Shown: positions 17,752 through 27,826, counted from the stretch's first letter. The stretch is DNA of 64,000 bases from Bacteroidota bacterium (GCA_016713925.1 JADJOH010000007.1:62001-126000); one strand, 5' to 3'. Notes: generated from the sequence alone by a model not told the origin. Numbers and translations: made by a program.

Positions 17752-19061
17752 AAATGGACAGTATGAACACCATGAAATTTGTAGGGCTGTTATTGTTTCG
17801 TTTATATAAAACGAGAGTGCCCTTTTTCTTTTTTCTGATTCTTTTTATATTAGGAGGTTGTGCGTCTTCTGTTAAGCTAAAGAATGAAAACCTCTCAGCT
17901 CAATTTTCCTATTCCGGTGATTATTTAGCTCCACAAGTGACGGCGTTTCAATTTGCTGATGATAGTTTAAGAATTTTATTTTCTATACCTGATAAAGGCC
18001 TTTTGTTTAAAAATGTAGGAGATAAGTTTATGGCCTTGTTGAACCTGGAATATGCGTTTTATAGCTCCTATTCATCTTCGCAAATAGTGGATTCGGGCTC
18101 CGTAAATTTTCAGGTTGAATCACCGGCTGAGAATGCGCCTTTTAGCGGAGCCGTGGATGTAAAGTTTATAGCAGAAAGTCGTTTGATATTAAAATTAGTA
18201 TTTCGCGATGTCCATAGAAATACTGAAGCGCAAAGACATATTCCTCTAAAAGGGGTGAAAGTTATTTCCCAACAACGGGTTTTGTTTTCAGATTCAACAG
18301 GGAATCCTGTCTTCGAAAATTATGTAAGCGGAAGTGGGAAATTAAAGTTGGATCCGGGTAGTTTATCTTTTGATTCCTTTTGGGTAAGGTGTTATTTTAA
18401 AGAATATCCACTGGCTATTTTGCCTTTTAGAGTGGTGGATGACCCGGTTTTTGAAATGAGATCAGATAGCGTTTTTAAATTGTATAGAAGTGATCTGAAT
18501 GAACTGGTTTTAAGAAAAAATGGAATTTATTTTTTTCAATCAGATACATCGGGAATTGAAGGATTTACAGTGAGTCGCTTTGATGCAGATTTCCCGAAAG
18601 TAACACGAGCTGAACAATTGATTGAATCGACACGGTATATCACCACAAGAAAGGAATACCTTCAGCTGATGAATGAGGCAGATAAGAAGGCGGCTCTTGA
18701 TAGATTCTGGCTGGAAATCGGGGGGCAACCCGAAAGGGCCCGAAACCTTATTCGCTCTTATTATAACCGGGTGCAGGAGGCAAATCGCTTGTTCAGTTCC
18801 TATCTGGAAGGATGGAAAACGGATCGGGGAATGATTCATATGATTTTCGGTAAGCCACAGTCGGTATACCGCAATGCAGAAACAGAGCAATGGACATATT
18901 CGAATATTCCCGGCTTTCCGGATATGCTCTTTTTGTTTCGAAAAATGAATAATCCGTTTACGGAAAATGATTATGCATTGATCAGACAACCGCTCTATGA
19001 AAATGTATGGTATATTGCCGTTGATCAGTGGAGACAAGGAAGAATTGTAAATGAAAATTGA
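17748..19061 (+). CDS. GWxTD domain lipoprotein
   Basis: A 437-residue exported protein with a hydrophobic leader ending in a lipobox (LILFILGGCAS, Cys about residue 38). In-frame ATGs at 17754, 17763 and 17772 would give a shorter leader. The C-terminal half holds the GWxTD domain: RFWLEIGGQPERARNLIRSYYNRVQEANRLFSSY, then EGWKTDRGMIHMIFGKPQSVYRN and ETEQWTYSN. The N-terminal half is beta-rich. The domain occurs in many Bacteroidota; its molecular function is not established. It overlaps rmuC by ATGA and sits 12 bases before rlmB, so these three probably form one operon. Confidence 0.88.
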   Translation: MKMDSMNTMKFVGLLLFRLYKTRVPFFFFLILFILGGCASSVKLKNENLSAQFSYSGDYLAPQVTAFQFADDSLRILFSIPDKGLLFKNVGDKFMALLNLEYAFYSSYSSSQIVDSGSVNFQVESPAENAPFSGAVDVKFIAESRLILKLVFRDVHRNTEAQRHIPLKGVKVISQQRVLFSDSTGNPVFENYVSGSGKLKLDPGSLSFDSFWVRCYFKEYPLAILPFRVVDDPVFEMRSDSVFKLYRSDLNELVLRKNGIYFFQSDTSGIEGFTVSRFDADFPKVTRAEQLIESTRYITTRKEYLQLMNEADKKAALDRFWLEIGGQPERARNLIRSYYNRVQEANRLFSSYLEGWKTDRGMIHMIFGKPQSVYRNAETEQWTYSNIPGFPDMLFLFRKMNNPFTENDYALIRQPLYENVWYIAVDQWRQGRIVNEN

Positions 19062-19073
19062 TAAAGAGTCACT

Positions 19074-19826
19074 ATGAATAGTCAGGATGATGAATTGGTA
19101 ATGATTTACGGGACTAGAGCCGTAATTGAAGCACTGAATTCCGGAAAGGAAATAGAAAGAGTTTTTTTACAGAATGGATTGAATAATCCCTTGATCCGTG
19201 AATTGAAAGAAGCCTTGAAGGATGCCGGGTTGCATTTTCAAGGTGTGCCCTCCGAGAAATTGAACCGTCTTACCCGCAGTAATCATCAGGGCGTTATCGC
19301 TTATCTTTCCACAGTAGCTTACTATAAAACTGAGGATATTGTTCCGGTATTGTTCGAAGAAGGAAAGGTGCCCTTGCTGATGGTCCTTGACAGAATTACG
19401 GATACCCGGAATTTAGGTGCCATCGCCCGTACTGCCGAATGCTCCAGGGTGCACGCATTGATTATTCCATCACGTGGTTCAGCGTTGATTAATAGTGATG
19501 CTGTGAAAACAAGTGCCGGCGCATTGCATCACTTGCCTGTTTGCAGAGAGGATAATTTAAAGCAAACTCTTGATTTCCTTAAAGCGTCAGGAGTTAAAAT
19601 TGTAGCTTGTACGGAAAAAGCGGAACTGCCTGCGCGGGAAGCAGATCTAACGGGCCCTCTCGCTATAATAATGGGGAGTGAGGAGAACGGTGTTTCACAT
19701 GAGTACATCAAGCGCTGCGATGCGTTGGTGCGGTTGCCTATGGCCGGCTCAGTGGCATCGTATAATGTTTCAGTCTCCGCCGGCATGATCCTCTACGAGG
19801 TGATGTGCCAGAGGAAAGTGAGATGA
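19074..19826 (+). CDS. rlmB: 23S rRNA (guanosine-2'-O)-methyltransferase RlmB
   Basis: An SpoU-family (SPOUT) methyltransferase of 250 residues, expected to methylate the 2'-O of G2251 in 23S rRNA. The N-terminal substrate-binding domain begins VMIYGTRAVIEALNSGKEIERVFLQ. The three SpoU motifs are present: DRITDTRNLGAIARTAEC, AIIMGSEENGVS, and LPMAGSVASYNVSVSAGMILYE, which together form the trefoil-knot S-adenosylmethionine site. It lies between the GWxTD lipoprotein and a glycosyltransferase, each within 20 bases, so it appears to be in the rmuC operon. Confidence 0.94.
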   Translation: MNSQDDELVMIYGTRAVIEALNSGKEIERVFLQNGLNNPLIRELKEALKDAGLHFQGVPSEKLNRLTRSNHQGVIAYLSTVAYYKTEDIVPVLFEEGKVPLLMVLDRITDTRNLGAIARTAECSRVHALIIPSRGSALINSDAVKTSAGALHHLPVCREDNLKQTLDFLKASGVKIVACTEKAELPAREADLTGPLAIIMGSEENGVSHEYIKRCDALVRLPMAGSVASYNVSVSAGMILYEVMCQRKVR

Positions 19827-19842
19827 TCTGATTACGCGTACA

Positions 19843-21751
19843 ATGAAATTATCCATAGAAGATAAACTGGCCATCCTCCTGATTACTACAGGAGCTGCAT
19901 TGCGATTTTATAATTTCAACGAATGGTCACTCAGTAATGATGAACTAAGTGCTCTTACACGTTTGAAGTATGATACGTATGGCGAGATGATTGAAAAAGG
20001 TGTTCGCACCAATGATATGCATCCGATCGGTGTACAGTCCTTTTTATGGATGTGGACGCATCTCTTCGGTAATTCGGTAACTGCTGTTCGTTTGCCCTTT
20101 GTGATTTTCGGAATTTTTTCAATCCCCTTATTTTATTTGACAGGACGAAATTTCTTTGGGAAGCCCGCGGCAGTGATGGCAACAGCTGTATTTTCTGCGC
20201 TTCAGTTTCCGATATTGTATGCACAACTGGCGCGGCCCTATAGCCCGGGACTATTTTTTAGTCTCCTTACCGTCTATGCCTGGTCAAATATTGTTTGGAA
20301 GGATGTAGCGTGGAAATGGAAGAATGGCTTGTTGTTTATCGTAGGTGGAGTAGGGTGTATGTACTCGCATTATTTCAGTTTTATGTTTGCGGGAATAGTT
20401 GGACTCTTTGGGTTTTTTTATTTGAAAAAAGCGGCATGGAAATATTATATCGGTTGTGGCATTGCCATGATGGTATTGTATATTCCCAATGGGAATGTAT
20501 TTATTTCCCAATTTAGTATTGGTGGATTGGGAGGACCGGAAGGTTGGCTCGGTCCTCCTGAAAAGGATGCATTGTGGAAATATATTTTATTTTGCCTGAA
20601 CGACAGTATTGGACTTTTTTTCTTTTTATTTTCGGCTGCAGTGGTGATGTTCCTGCGCTATAAAAATCAATCCTCCCGGACTACACGTCATATAGCAGCA
20701 TTTGCTTTTTTTGCTCTCCCTGCATTGATCGCCTATTTCTATTCTGTATTCGTCAATCCGGTCTTTCAGTATTCTATTCTACTCTTCAGCTTTCCGTTTT
20801 TGATTTTATGGATGTTTTCCTGGTTTACTCCCGTTAGTTTCAAAGCGAGGGAATATTTGTTGATAGTAGTGGTGTTTCTTGCCACCGTTTTCAGTACAGT
20901 AGTTGCAAATGGGTTTTATTCCTGGCAGTTTTTTGCCCCTTTTCAGTAATGTTGCGGAACGATGTGCCCGGTATACAGTGAAGTACAGAGATGAGAATCC
21001 GGTGGCGACGGTGAATGTTATTCACCCGGATTATATTTTGTATTATTCAGAAAGCCTGAAACCGAAAGTGCAATTCAAACAATTTATTTGCAACAGACCG
21101 GAACATTTTCTGGAATTGAAAAAAATAGTAGCGGAAACAGAGGCTGATTGTTTTATTCACGCCTGGTCTAATAATTATCATGCTCCGGAAACAGAAATGA
21201 TTATAGAGGAAGTTTTCCCTTATCTTATTGAAAAGGATTCTTTTTTTAATGCAGGTGTTCTTGTTTATTCAAAGGACAGTACATTGAATAGAGTCACAAG
21301 GCCTGTTTCTTTGTATGAAGTACATTCAGGATTTGAGGACAATAACTGGACATCTGATTCTTTGTTTAAAACGGATAGTGTTTCCTTTTCAGGTAAATTT
21401 TGCATGCAATTGAACGAAGCGATGGAGTTTAGTCCGGGAATTAAGGACAGAGCGGAGAATATCGGATGTAGAAAGGGCAGTACCTTTCAATTAAAGTGCA
21501 GGTATTTTTCATTGGATTCATTGACAGAACTTAAGGCGGTCATCTCTATCGATAGAAATGGCACATCATTAATATGGAGAGGGTATAACTTAAGTTTATA
21601 TCCTTCAAAAAAGGGGGAATGGACAACTTTCTATTCCGGCTATAAGTTTCAGGAAGAAATTTTACCGGATGATATTGTCAGTGTATATTTTTATAATCCC
21701 GCTAAAGAACAAGTCTGGATAGATGATATAGAGTTTAAAATGCTTCCATAA
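19843..21751 (+). CDS. GT39/PMT-like membrane glycosyltransferase, frameshifted at a T-run
   Basis: Two frames (19843-20949 and 20903-21751) make one 635-residue protein when one T is removed from either of the runs at 20929-20934 (six) or 20940-20943 (four), which leads into SNVAERCARYTVKYRDE. The N-terminal half has many membrane helices and the acidic motif of lipid-linked-sugar transferases (NEWSLSNDELSAL), followed by LARPYSPGLFF, typical of PMT_2/ArnT-like enzymes that move a sugar from a polyprenyl phosphate donor. The C-terminal 280 residues form a non-membrane, probably periplasmic domain. Acceptor and donor are unknown. A hairpin at 21764 follows. Confidence 0.8.
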
Positions 21752-21763
21752 CTACATAAAAAA

Positions 21764-21796
21764 GCCGGTCAATTTCCATTGGGAATAGTGACCGGC
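21764..21796. terminator. Bidirectional hairpin between convergent genes
   Basis: An 8-base perfect stem (GCCGGTCA at 21764-21771 with TGACCGGC at 21789-21796), preceded by an A-run on the left, lies between the convergent glycosyltransferase and outer-membrane protein genes. Confidence 0.65.
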
Positions 21797-21818
21797 CGGA
21801 ATATATATAATAATGGTA

Positions 21819-23306
21819 TTAGAATAAGAATCCTACGGTTATCAGGACTCTGTTATCTGTCTGACTGAATGTGATTCCTTCAGTGGTTTGATTGTTCAGA
21901 GAGTAAGGAAGTAAGTAGGAACCGGATTTTGACCATGCATAAGCCAGATCTACATAATATTTTTTCTCTCTAAACCCCAATCCCCCGGTAATGCCGTAAC
22001 GACTTAAGTCTGTATCGTCTGATATTCTTAATGCAGATTCAAATGGTGAGGTGGAATAGTATCCTCCGGCTCTGAAACGAAGTTGTTCAAATCTCCACTC
22101 TAATCCGGCCCTTAAATTATGAGAGGCGGTGTATTTGGAACGCATTGCTTTATTGACGGGAGTGAAGTCAGAAGCAAAGCTTCTATTTACCGGACGAATC
22201 CTTCCCTGACTATAGTCAAGGAATTCATAATCGACATTGAATGCCATTTGTTTTCCGATTATAATGCCCATACTGGTGATAACACGGAATGGCGTCGTAA
22301 TATTATAATCAAAAGGAACAAATACAGGACCGGTATAGTCGCGTATTACTCCATCCTCTAAGTCAGTTTTTATTGAGGTAGAATACTCGTCAACCAGCGA
22401 ATGCCAGGTCGGTGAATGTATCGCCAACCCTAAACGAAAGGCATCCGCAGGTTTAAAAATGAAACCTGCTTTAACATTTATTCCACTGCCACTTGTTTCA
22501 AGTGTTTGATTGTATTGGTAGCTTTCAAAGTAGGGAATTGTATCCTGATCATCTCTTTCTTCCCAGGTGCTCTCTTCAAAGTAGCGAAGCGTTGTTACAC
22601 CCAGAGTAAGTCCGAAGAAAAACATGTCCTCGTAATTTCCTCCGAAAGTAAAATCCCACTCGCCCTGGCCGCCTCTGGTCTCCACTGTTTTCCGTTGCAA
22701 AGCTCCGGCAAAGGGTAGCGCAGAATAATAGTAAGGTGTTCCTGCATCATCAATAGTATCTATGAGATAAGTTTGCCAGGCCAGATCAATGTCAAAAGGG
22801 TAGAAAGAAGGGATATCATCCGGATCAACACCATTCAGTTGTTCCATATAGTTATCGAGAAGGGAGTTTTTTGCGTTTCCTGCTTCGGCGATGTATCGGG
22901 AAGAAAAATCATTCGTTTTATTGTAACCGATTCCAAATGCAAATCCTTTCCATGGTGATGATTCCTTATCGCGACTACCTGCCCAAACCATACCCAAATT
23001 ACCAAATGCAAATTTGAAATAGTTGTCGCTGGTATTATTCTTTATGTATTCCGAATTTATGTTCCGGTTTGAAAAAAGTGGACTCACACTAAATTCTGAT
23101 TTTCTGTATAAAGCAATTCCCGCAGGATTGATGGCTAATGTACTGAAGTCTGCACCAAGGGCACCAAAGGAATTTCCCATTCCCAATGAACGAGCGGTGC
23201 TACCATAATTTAACATACTGAATCGTAAAATATCCGCATCTGTTTGTGCATGGGCAGTTGCGGAGATTAGAAAAGCAGCTATTCCGGTGATTAATTTATT
23301 TTTCAT
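21819..23306 (-). CDS. Outer-membrane barrel protein (OmpP1/FadL-like)
   Basis: A 495-residue protein with signal peptide MKNKLITGIAAFLISATAHAQ. The mature N-terminus (LRFSMLNYGSTARSLGMGNSFGALGADFSTLAINPAGIALY) has the 'ARSLGMG..G....D......NPAGL' pattern found in the PorV/FadL/OmpP1 group of Bacteroidota barrels. Alternating hydrophobic and aromatic strands run to the C-terminus, which ends with Phe (VLITVGFLF), as usual for outer-membrane barrels. FadL members import hydrophobic substrates and PorV serves the T9SS; the substrate of this one cannot be told. It is monocistronic, with its own -7 box. Confidence 0.8.
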   Translation of the reverse strand: MKNKLITGIAAFLISATAHAQTDADILRFSMLNYGSTARSLGMGNSFGALGADFSTLAINPAGIALYRKSEFSVSPLFSNRNINSEYIKNNTSDNYFKFAFGNLGMVWAGSRDKESSPWKGFAFGIGYNKTNDFSSRYIAEAGNAKNSLLDNYMEQLNGVDPDDIPSFYPFDIDLAWQTYLIDTIDDAGTPYYYSALPFAGALQRKTVETRGGQGEWDFTFGGNYEDMFFFGLTLGVTTLRYFEESTWEERDDQDTIPYFESYQYNQTLETSGSGINVKAGFIFKPADAFRLGLAIHSPTWHSLVDEYSTSIKTDLEDGVIRDYTGPVFVPFDYNITTPFRVITSMGIIIGKQMAFNVDYEFLDYSQGRIRPVNRSFASDFTPVNKAMRSKYTASHNLRAGLEWRFEQLRFRAGGYYSTSPFESALRISDDTDLSRYGITGGLGFREKKYYVDLAYAWSKSGSYLLPYSLNNQTTEGITFSQTDNRVLITVGFLF

Positions 23307-23327
23307 TTTGGTGATGAATTATTTGGA

Positions 23328-23335
23328 CAAATATA
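23328..23335 (-). promoter_or_regulatory. -7 box TATATTTG before the FadL-like gene
   Basis: Read on the minus strand, TATATTTG fits TAnnTTTG and ends 21 bases before the ATG at 23306. Confidence 0.4.
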
Positions 23336-23458
23336 AAGGCTGCAAATTTTAGTCATTGTACAGTTTCAAGAATTTATTGATGTGTACAATGATTTTTTTG
23401 CAGCCTTATTATAAACTTCAATGCCGGTCACAACAATTGAAGGATAAACAATTTTTTA

Positions 23459-25261
23459 TTATCTTCTGTTTCTTCCGCCTGACGAAGGGGCGCTTCTGTC
23501 ACCACCGGACGGCGAGGAACTGCGGTTGTTGGATGGAGTAGGAGCACTATAAGAGGGGCTGCTGCTTCGATTCGAATTCCGGATTTCCTGACGACCGGGC
23601 GAAGAGGGTGCGCTGTAGGTATTGTTGTTTCTGTTGCTTTTAGGCGGAGTGCTTTCGTAACGCTGATTCGTTCTGCTGTCTCTGGAAGGAGGATTTGAAT
23701 ATTGGTTCCTGTCTTTGGAAGGAGTAGAAGATTTTGGAGTGGAGTAGTTCTGACGGGGAGAAGTTTCATTCCTTGAATCTCTCGGATTGCTATAGCCGGG
23801 ATTGTTATTTCGTGGAGTGTATCCGTCGTTATTACGGGGAGTGCTCATGCCCGGGTTATTTCTCGGAGTATAGCCGTCATTACTTTTTGGTGTTGTATTC
23901 CTCGGAGTGATGGATTTTGGACTATTGTCTCTTGGAGTGTAATTGTCATTATCTCTTGAAGAGTTATTCCTCACCGGATTCTTCACATCTCCTGAGTTTG
24001 AGTTTTTCGGTGTATTGGATGGAACAATGGTTTCACTATTGTTTCTATCCTTAGGATTAGTGGAGCGAGGGTTTGTATTGTCTTTAGGAGTTGCGCCGGG
24101 ATTAGCAATTTCAGAGTTGGAATTTCTTGGTGTGGACCTTGGACCTGTTTCGTCATTCACGGTTCCTTTCGGAGTGTTTGAACGAGGGTTGGCTATTTCA
24201 GAATTCCCATTAGTGATACTCTTACTATCATTTCTGTTAATCTTCGGTTTCCCTTGAGATTCACTGGCAGAGGTGTTTCGAGGTGATAATTCGCTGCTCA
24301 GTGATTTGATTTCTCTTTTTGGTCGACCCATCGCAGCTGTACCATCAAATGCAGTTTCGCTTCTTGGAGACTTTGGATTTTCTGCGGCAAGTGAACGGCC
24401 ATAAATCTCACCTACACTTCTGCCACCCGGTACATTGTTCGCTACATTGTTTCTTCCGTTTCTTGGACCATAGTAATAACTGTGATTGTCAAGACTGTTG
24501 AAGTAATAGGGATTAAATGTACCATTGTATAATCCGGCGTAATAGCCGTTCATGTAACCTTGATTGAAACCGTTCCAGTAGCCGTTATTAAATCCGCCAC
24601 CGTATCCACCCCAGCCCCATTGGTTGCCCCACGGATTCCCCCAAGGATTTCCCCAGGGATTTCCCCAGCCGATGGAAGGTCCGTAGCCGAAGCCAATATT
24701 CCAACCTGAATTCCATCCCCAGCCGGCATAGATATTTGGTCTCCACCAGTTGTATGTACAGTATAAACTAACGCCCCATGAATAGGGATTGTAATCATAC
24801 CAGTACATATTGGTGTAAAAAGGATCATAATAATTCCAACCTACCGGATGGTAAAATCGACGAATACGTGCCGAGTAAGCATAGTCGTAATAATCATCGT
24901 CGTTGTAGTAGTTGTTGGTGATGTAGGTATTTCCATCCTGATCCGTTTCGGTGTTTGAATAGTCCGGTTGATCAGTGTTATTTTGAAAACGGTTATTGTC
25001 ATTGCGGTTATCATAACCACCATTGTTTTGGCCTTCATCGCCCTGATAATCGTTGGACTGCTGCTGTGATGGTGTATAATCCTCCACTCTGGTATTGGAT
25101 GAGTTTTGCTGAGCATCATTTGAGCCACGGTTATAGTCTTCAGCTCTTGCATCACGGTTTGAATAATACACATCATCGTAATCACGACCGGCCATTCTTC
25201 CCGATGAACAGGAACTGAAAGCAATGGCGGCTGAAATGAATGCGAATGTTACCTTTTTCAT
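23459..25261 (-). CDS. Low-complexity repeat lipoprotein
   Basis: A 600-residue lipoprotein (MKKVTFAFISAAIAFSSCSS, lipobox Cys about residue 18). The mature protein has three parts: an Asp/Asn/Tyr-rich segment (about 25-125); an aromatic, Gly/Trp/Asn/Tyr-rich segment (about 130-265) with tandem GNPW units; and a long Ser/Pro/Arg/Asn-rich tail (about 320-600) built on TPRN and NPRS-like repeats. No enzymatic domain is visible. The composition suggests an extended surface or matrix protein. A strong Shine-Dalgarno sequence (AGGAGG, 25268-25273) six bases before the ATG is unusual for this phylum, where such sites are weak, and suggests high expression. Its function is unknown. Confidence 0.8.
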   Translation of the reverse strand: MKKVTFAFISAAIAFSSCSSGRMAGRDYDDVYYSNRDARAEDYNRGSNDAQQNSSNTRVEDYTPSQQQSNDYQGDEGQNNGGYDNRNDNNRFQNNTDQPDYSNTETDQDGNTYITNNYYNDDDYYDYAYSARIRRFYHPVGWNYYDPFYTNMYWYDYNPYSWGVSLYCTYNWWRPNIYAGWGWNSGWNIGFGYGPSIGWGNPWGNPWGNPWGNQWGWGGYGGGFNNGYWNGFNQGYMNGYYAGLYNGTFNPYYFNSLDNHSYYYGPRNGRNNVANNVPGGRSVGEIYGRSLAAENPKSPRSETAFDGTAAMGRPKREIKSLSSELSPRNTSASESQGKPKINRNDSKSITNGNSEIANPRSNTPKGTVNDETGPRSTPRNSNSEIANPGATPKDNTNPRSTNPKDRNNSETIVPSNTPKNSNSGDVKNPVRNNSSRDNDNYTPRDNSPKSITPRNTTPKSNDGYTPRNNPGMSTPRNNDGYTPRNNNPGYSNPRDSRNETSPRQNYSTPKSSTPSKDRNQYSNPPSRDSRTNQRYESTPPKSNRNNNTYSAPSSPGRQEIRNSNRSSSPSYSAPTPSNNRSSSPSGGDRSAPSSGGRNRR

Positions 25262-25413
25262 GATTTTCCTCCTTTTATTCTTTTGACCGAATATTTGATA
25301 AGTTAATACTTCTTTAGTTTAATTTAGATTGGCAATGTGCGGTCAGTTTTCCACTTTTGTTGCCTGAATGCGCAGGCAAACACAATGCCAAAGATTGTAA
25401 AGATAAACAGGAT

Positions 25414-26889
25414 ATGAGTGAACAACTAACGTCGAGAAATGAAAATTATTCCCAGTGGTACCAGGACCTGGTGATCAAGGCTGATCTGGCTGAAAACTCA
25501 GCTGTGAGAGGGTGTATGGTGATAAAACCCTATGGTTATGCCATTTGGGAACGTATGCAGCAAGACCTGGATAAGCGATTTAAAGATACCGGGCATGTGA
25601 ATGCCTACTTTCCGCTCTTCATCCCAAAATCATTTTTCTCCAAAGAAGCCAGCCATGTGGAGGGCTTTGCGAAGGAATGTGCTGTCGTAACGCATTACCG
25701 GTTGAAGAACGATCCTAACGGTGGTGGAATTATTGTAGATGAAGATGCGAAACTGGAAGAAGAACTCATCGTGCGTCCAACTTCTGAAACCATCATCTGG
25801 AATACTTACCGCGGCTGGATTCAGTCTTACCGGGATTTACCTATTTTGATCAACCAATGGGCAAATGTGGTGCGTTGGGAAATGCGTACCCGATTGTTCC
25901 TTCGTACTGCCGAATTTCTCTGGCAGGAAGGCCATACTGCTCATGCCACGGCAGAAGAAGCAATTGCCGAAACGAATCAGATGCTCGATGTTTATGCGCA
26001 GTTTGCTGAAGAAATCCTCGCCATTCCGGTGATTAAAGGGTCAAAAACAGCAAATGAGCGTTTTGCAGGAGCACTCGATACCTTGTGTATTGAGGCGCTG
26101 ATGCAGGATGGAAAGGCCTTACAGGCAGGTACTTCTCACTTTCTGGGTCAGAATTTCGCAAAAGCTTTTGACGTGAAGTTTACCAATAAGGAGGGGAAAC
26201 AGGATTTTGTTTGGGCCACTTCCTGGGGTGTCTCTACCCGATTGATGGGAGCACTTATTATGTCGCATAGCGATGATAGTGGTTTGGTTCTTCCTCCTCG
26301 TTTGGCTCCCATCCAGGTGGTGATTGTTCCGATTTATAAAAATGCGGAACAATTGGAGCAAATAAATGCTTTCGTCGAGCCTTTGAAGAAGTCGCTCCAG
26401 GTGAAGGGTATCAGTGTGAAATATGATAACAGAGATACCCATAAACCGGGATGGAAGTTTGCTGAATATGAACTCAAAGGTGTTCCTGTTCGTGTCGCCA
26501 TAGGACCAAGAGATATGGAAAATGGTACGGTGGAAGTAGCACGTCGCGATACAAAGGAAAAAGCGGTGTATCAGATTATGGATCTGGATGTGAAAATAGA
26601 TCATTTGCTCAGCCAGATTCAGGATAATATTTATAAAAAGGCCATGACGTTCCGTGATGAAAATACCTTCCGTGCCGATTCATGGGAAGAGTTTAACAAA
26701 ATTCTTGATGAGAAAGGTGGATTCATCTATGCCCATTGGGATGGTACTTCCGAAACGGAGTTAAAGATTAAGGAAATGACAAAGGCTACTATCCGCTGCA
26801 TTCCTTTAAATAATAAAATGGAAGCCGGTAAATGTATTCTTACCGGTAATCCTTCTACTCAAAGAGTAGTTTTTGCCAGAGCCTATTAG
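25414..26889 (+). CDS. proS: Prolyl-tRNA synthetase (archaeal/eukaryotic-type)
   Basis: Charges tRNA-Pro with proline. The start is placed at ATG 25414 (MSEQLTSRNENYSQWYQDLVIKADLAENSAVRGCMVIKPYG), 19 codons into a longer open frame, because this is where family similarity begins; the protein is then 491 residues. The class II catalytic core includes RPTSETIIWNTY, RWEMRTRLFLRTAEFLWQEGHTAHAT and the motif 3 region WGVSTRLMGALIMSHSDDSGLVLPPRLAP. An anticodon-binding domain follows (IQVVIVPIYKN), then the C-terminal domain ending VVFARAY. There is no YbaK-type editing insertion, so this is the shorter form common in Bacteroidota. Confidence 0.96.
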   Translation: MSEQLTSRNENYSQWYQDLVIKADLAENSAVRGCMVIKPYGYAIWERMQQDLDKRFKDTGHVNAYFPLFIPKSFFSKEASHVEGFAKECAVVTHYRLKNDPNGGGIIVDEDAKLEEELIVRPTSETIIWNTYRGWIQSYRDLPILINQWANVVRWEMRTRLFLRTAEFLWQEGHTAHATAEEAIAETNQMLDVYAQFAEEILAIPVIKGSKTANERFAGALDTLCIEALMQDGKALQAGTSHFLGQNFAKAFDVKFTNKEGKQDFVWATSWGVSTRLMGALIMSHSDDSGLVLPPRLAPIQVVIVPIYKNAEQLEQINAFVEPLKKSLQVKGISVKYDNRDTHKPGWKFAEYELKGVPVRVAIGPRDMENGTVEVARRDTKEKAVYQIMDLDVKIDHLLSQIQDNIYKKAMTFRDENTFRADSWEEFNKILDEKGGFIYAHWDGTSETELKIKEMTKATIRCIPLNNKMEAGKCILTGNPSTQRVVFARAY

Positions 26890-26904
26890 TTAGTAAGCCC
26901 TGTT

Positions 26905-26935
26905 CATCACCACCCTATAAGTTGATTTGGTGATG
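26905..26935 (+). terminator. Weak stem-loop after proS
   Basis: An 8-base stem (CATCACCA with TGGTGATG) begins 15 bases after the proS stop. No strong T-run follows, so its terminator role is uncertain. Confidence 0.35.
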
Positions 26936-26975
26936 TAAAATGGTCGAAGTATTATTGCCTTAAAGTAAACGTGAT

Positions 26976-27662
26976 ATGTCAGAAGAAAAATCAAAGCTTG
27001 TTGCATCCATTTTGTCGAAAGGCGGATTGGCAAAAGATGTCACGGACAAAACTTTTGAGGTGATGCAACAACTTAAAGTAGTCATTCAGCGCATTGAAAG
27101 TGATCTGAAACAGGAAATGGTGAAGGCGGATCCGCGGATAAAAATTCAATACAAAGATCGCGGAACTTTTGAAGCGGAAATTAAAGTGGCAGAAGACTTA
27201 CTCATATTCATAATGCATACCAATGCTTTTGTGTTTGAGCCCGCACATCCGGTTTGGAAGAGCTCGTATGTAAGCCTGGATAATAGCCGGGCGACGGTTG
27301 GAATGATCAGTATTTACAATTTCCTTTCCGATTCCTTTAAGTTTGATCGCAAAAATGATGTAGGACATTTGGTGGGTAGAATGTTCATTAATAGAGAAGG
27401 CAACTTCTTCGTGGAAGGAAAACGGCAGTTGGGTATTCTGTATAACGATTATGCAGCTACGAAAGTCAACGACAACCTCCTCCGCACTTTTGTAGAAAGT
27501 TGTATTTCTTTTAGTCTTGATATTGATGTAAATGTTCCTCCCTTTGACGCCATGAAGGAGATAACTGTTTTTCAGGCGATGGTCAACACCATGCAAAGTT
27601 CAATTACTACCGGAAAACGACTGGGCTTTAAATTTGAAGGTGAAAACGAGGTCGAAGGCTGA
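26976..27662 (+). CDS. Conserved hypothetical cytoplasmic protein
   Basis: A 228-residue soluble protein without signal peptide or membrane segment. The N-terminal half is helical (SILSKGGLAKDVTDKTFEVMQQLKVVIQRIESDLKQEM); the middle is beta-rich (KIQYKDRGTFEAEIKVAEDLLIFIMHTNAFVFE, MFINREGNFFVEGKRQLGILYND). I do not recognise a named family. Codon use and integrity look like the neighbouring housekeeping genes, and it is intact. It follows proS by 86 bases and is followed by a short tandem repeat and a bidirectional terminator. Confidence 0.7.
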   Translation: MSEEKSKLVASILSKGGLAKDVTDKTFEVMQQLKVVIQRIESDLKQEMVKADPRIKIQYKDRGTFEAEIKVAEDLLIFIMHTNAFVFEPAHPVWKSSYVSLDNSRATVGMISIYNFLSDSFKFDRKNDVGHLVGRMFINREGNFFVEGKRQLGILYNDYAATKVNDNLLRTFVESCISFSLDIDVNVPPFDAMKEITVFQAMVNTMQSSITTGKRLGFKFEGENEVEG

Positions 27663-27670
27663 AGGGACCA

Positions 27671-27702
27671 ATTGATGAATTAATGAATTGATGAATTGAT
27701 GA
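27671..27702 (+). repeat. 8-base tandem repeat, four copies
   Basis: Four units of ATTGATGA, one with a single change (ATTAATGA), lie directly after the hypothetical gene and before a T-run. Confidence 0.7.
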
Positions 27703-27780
27703 GTTTTTTTAATGCAGAAAAAGGGGAAGAGCGCTATTAATGAGTAAAGCTGTTTTTTAGTGTAGTTAAATGCTATAAAA

Positions 27781-27816
27781 AAGAATCAGTGACCCGGCAT
27801 CGACTCACTGATTCTT
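27781..27816. terminator. Bidirectional terminator
   Basis: A 12-base perfect stem (AAGAATCAGTGA with TCACTGATTCTT) and a 12-base loop lie between the convergent hypothetical and TPR genes. A-rich and T-rich flanks allow use on both strands. Confidence 0.75.
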
Positions 27817-27826
27817 AGGAATGGTT

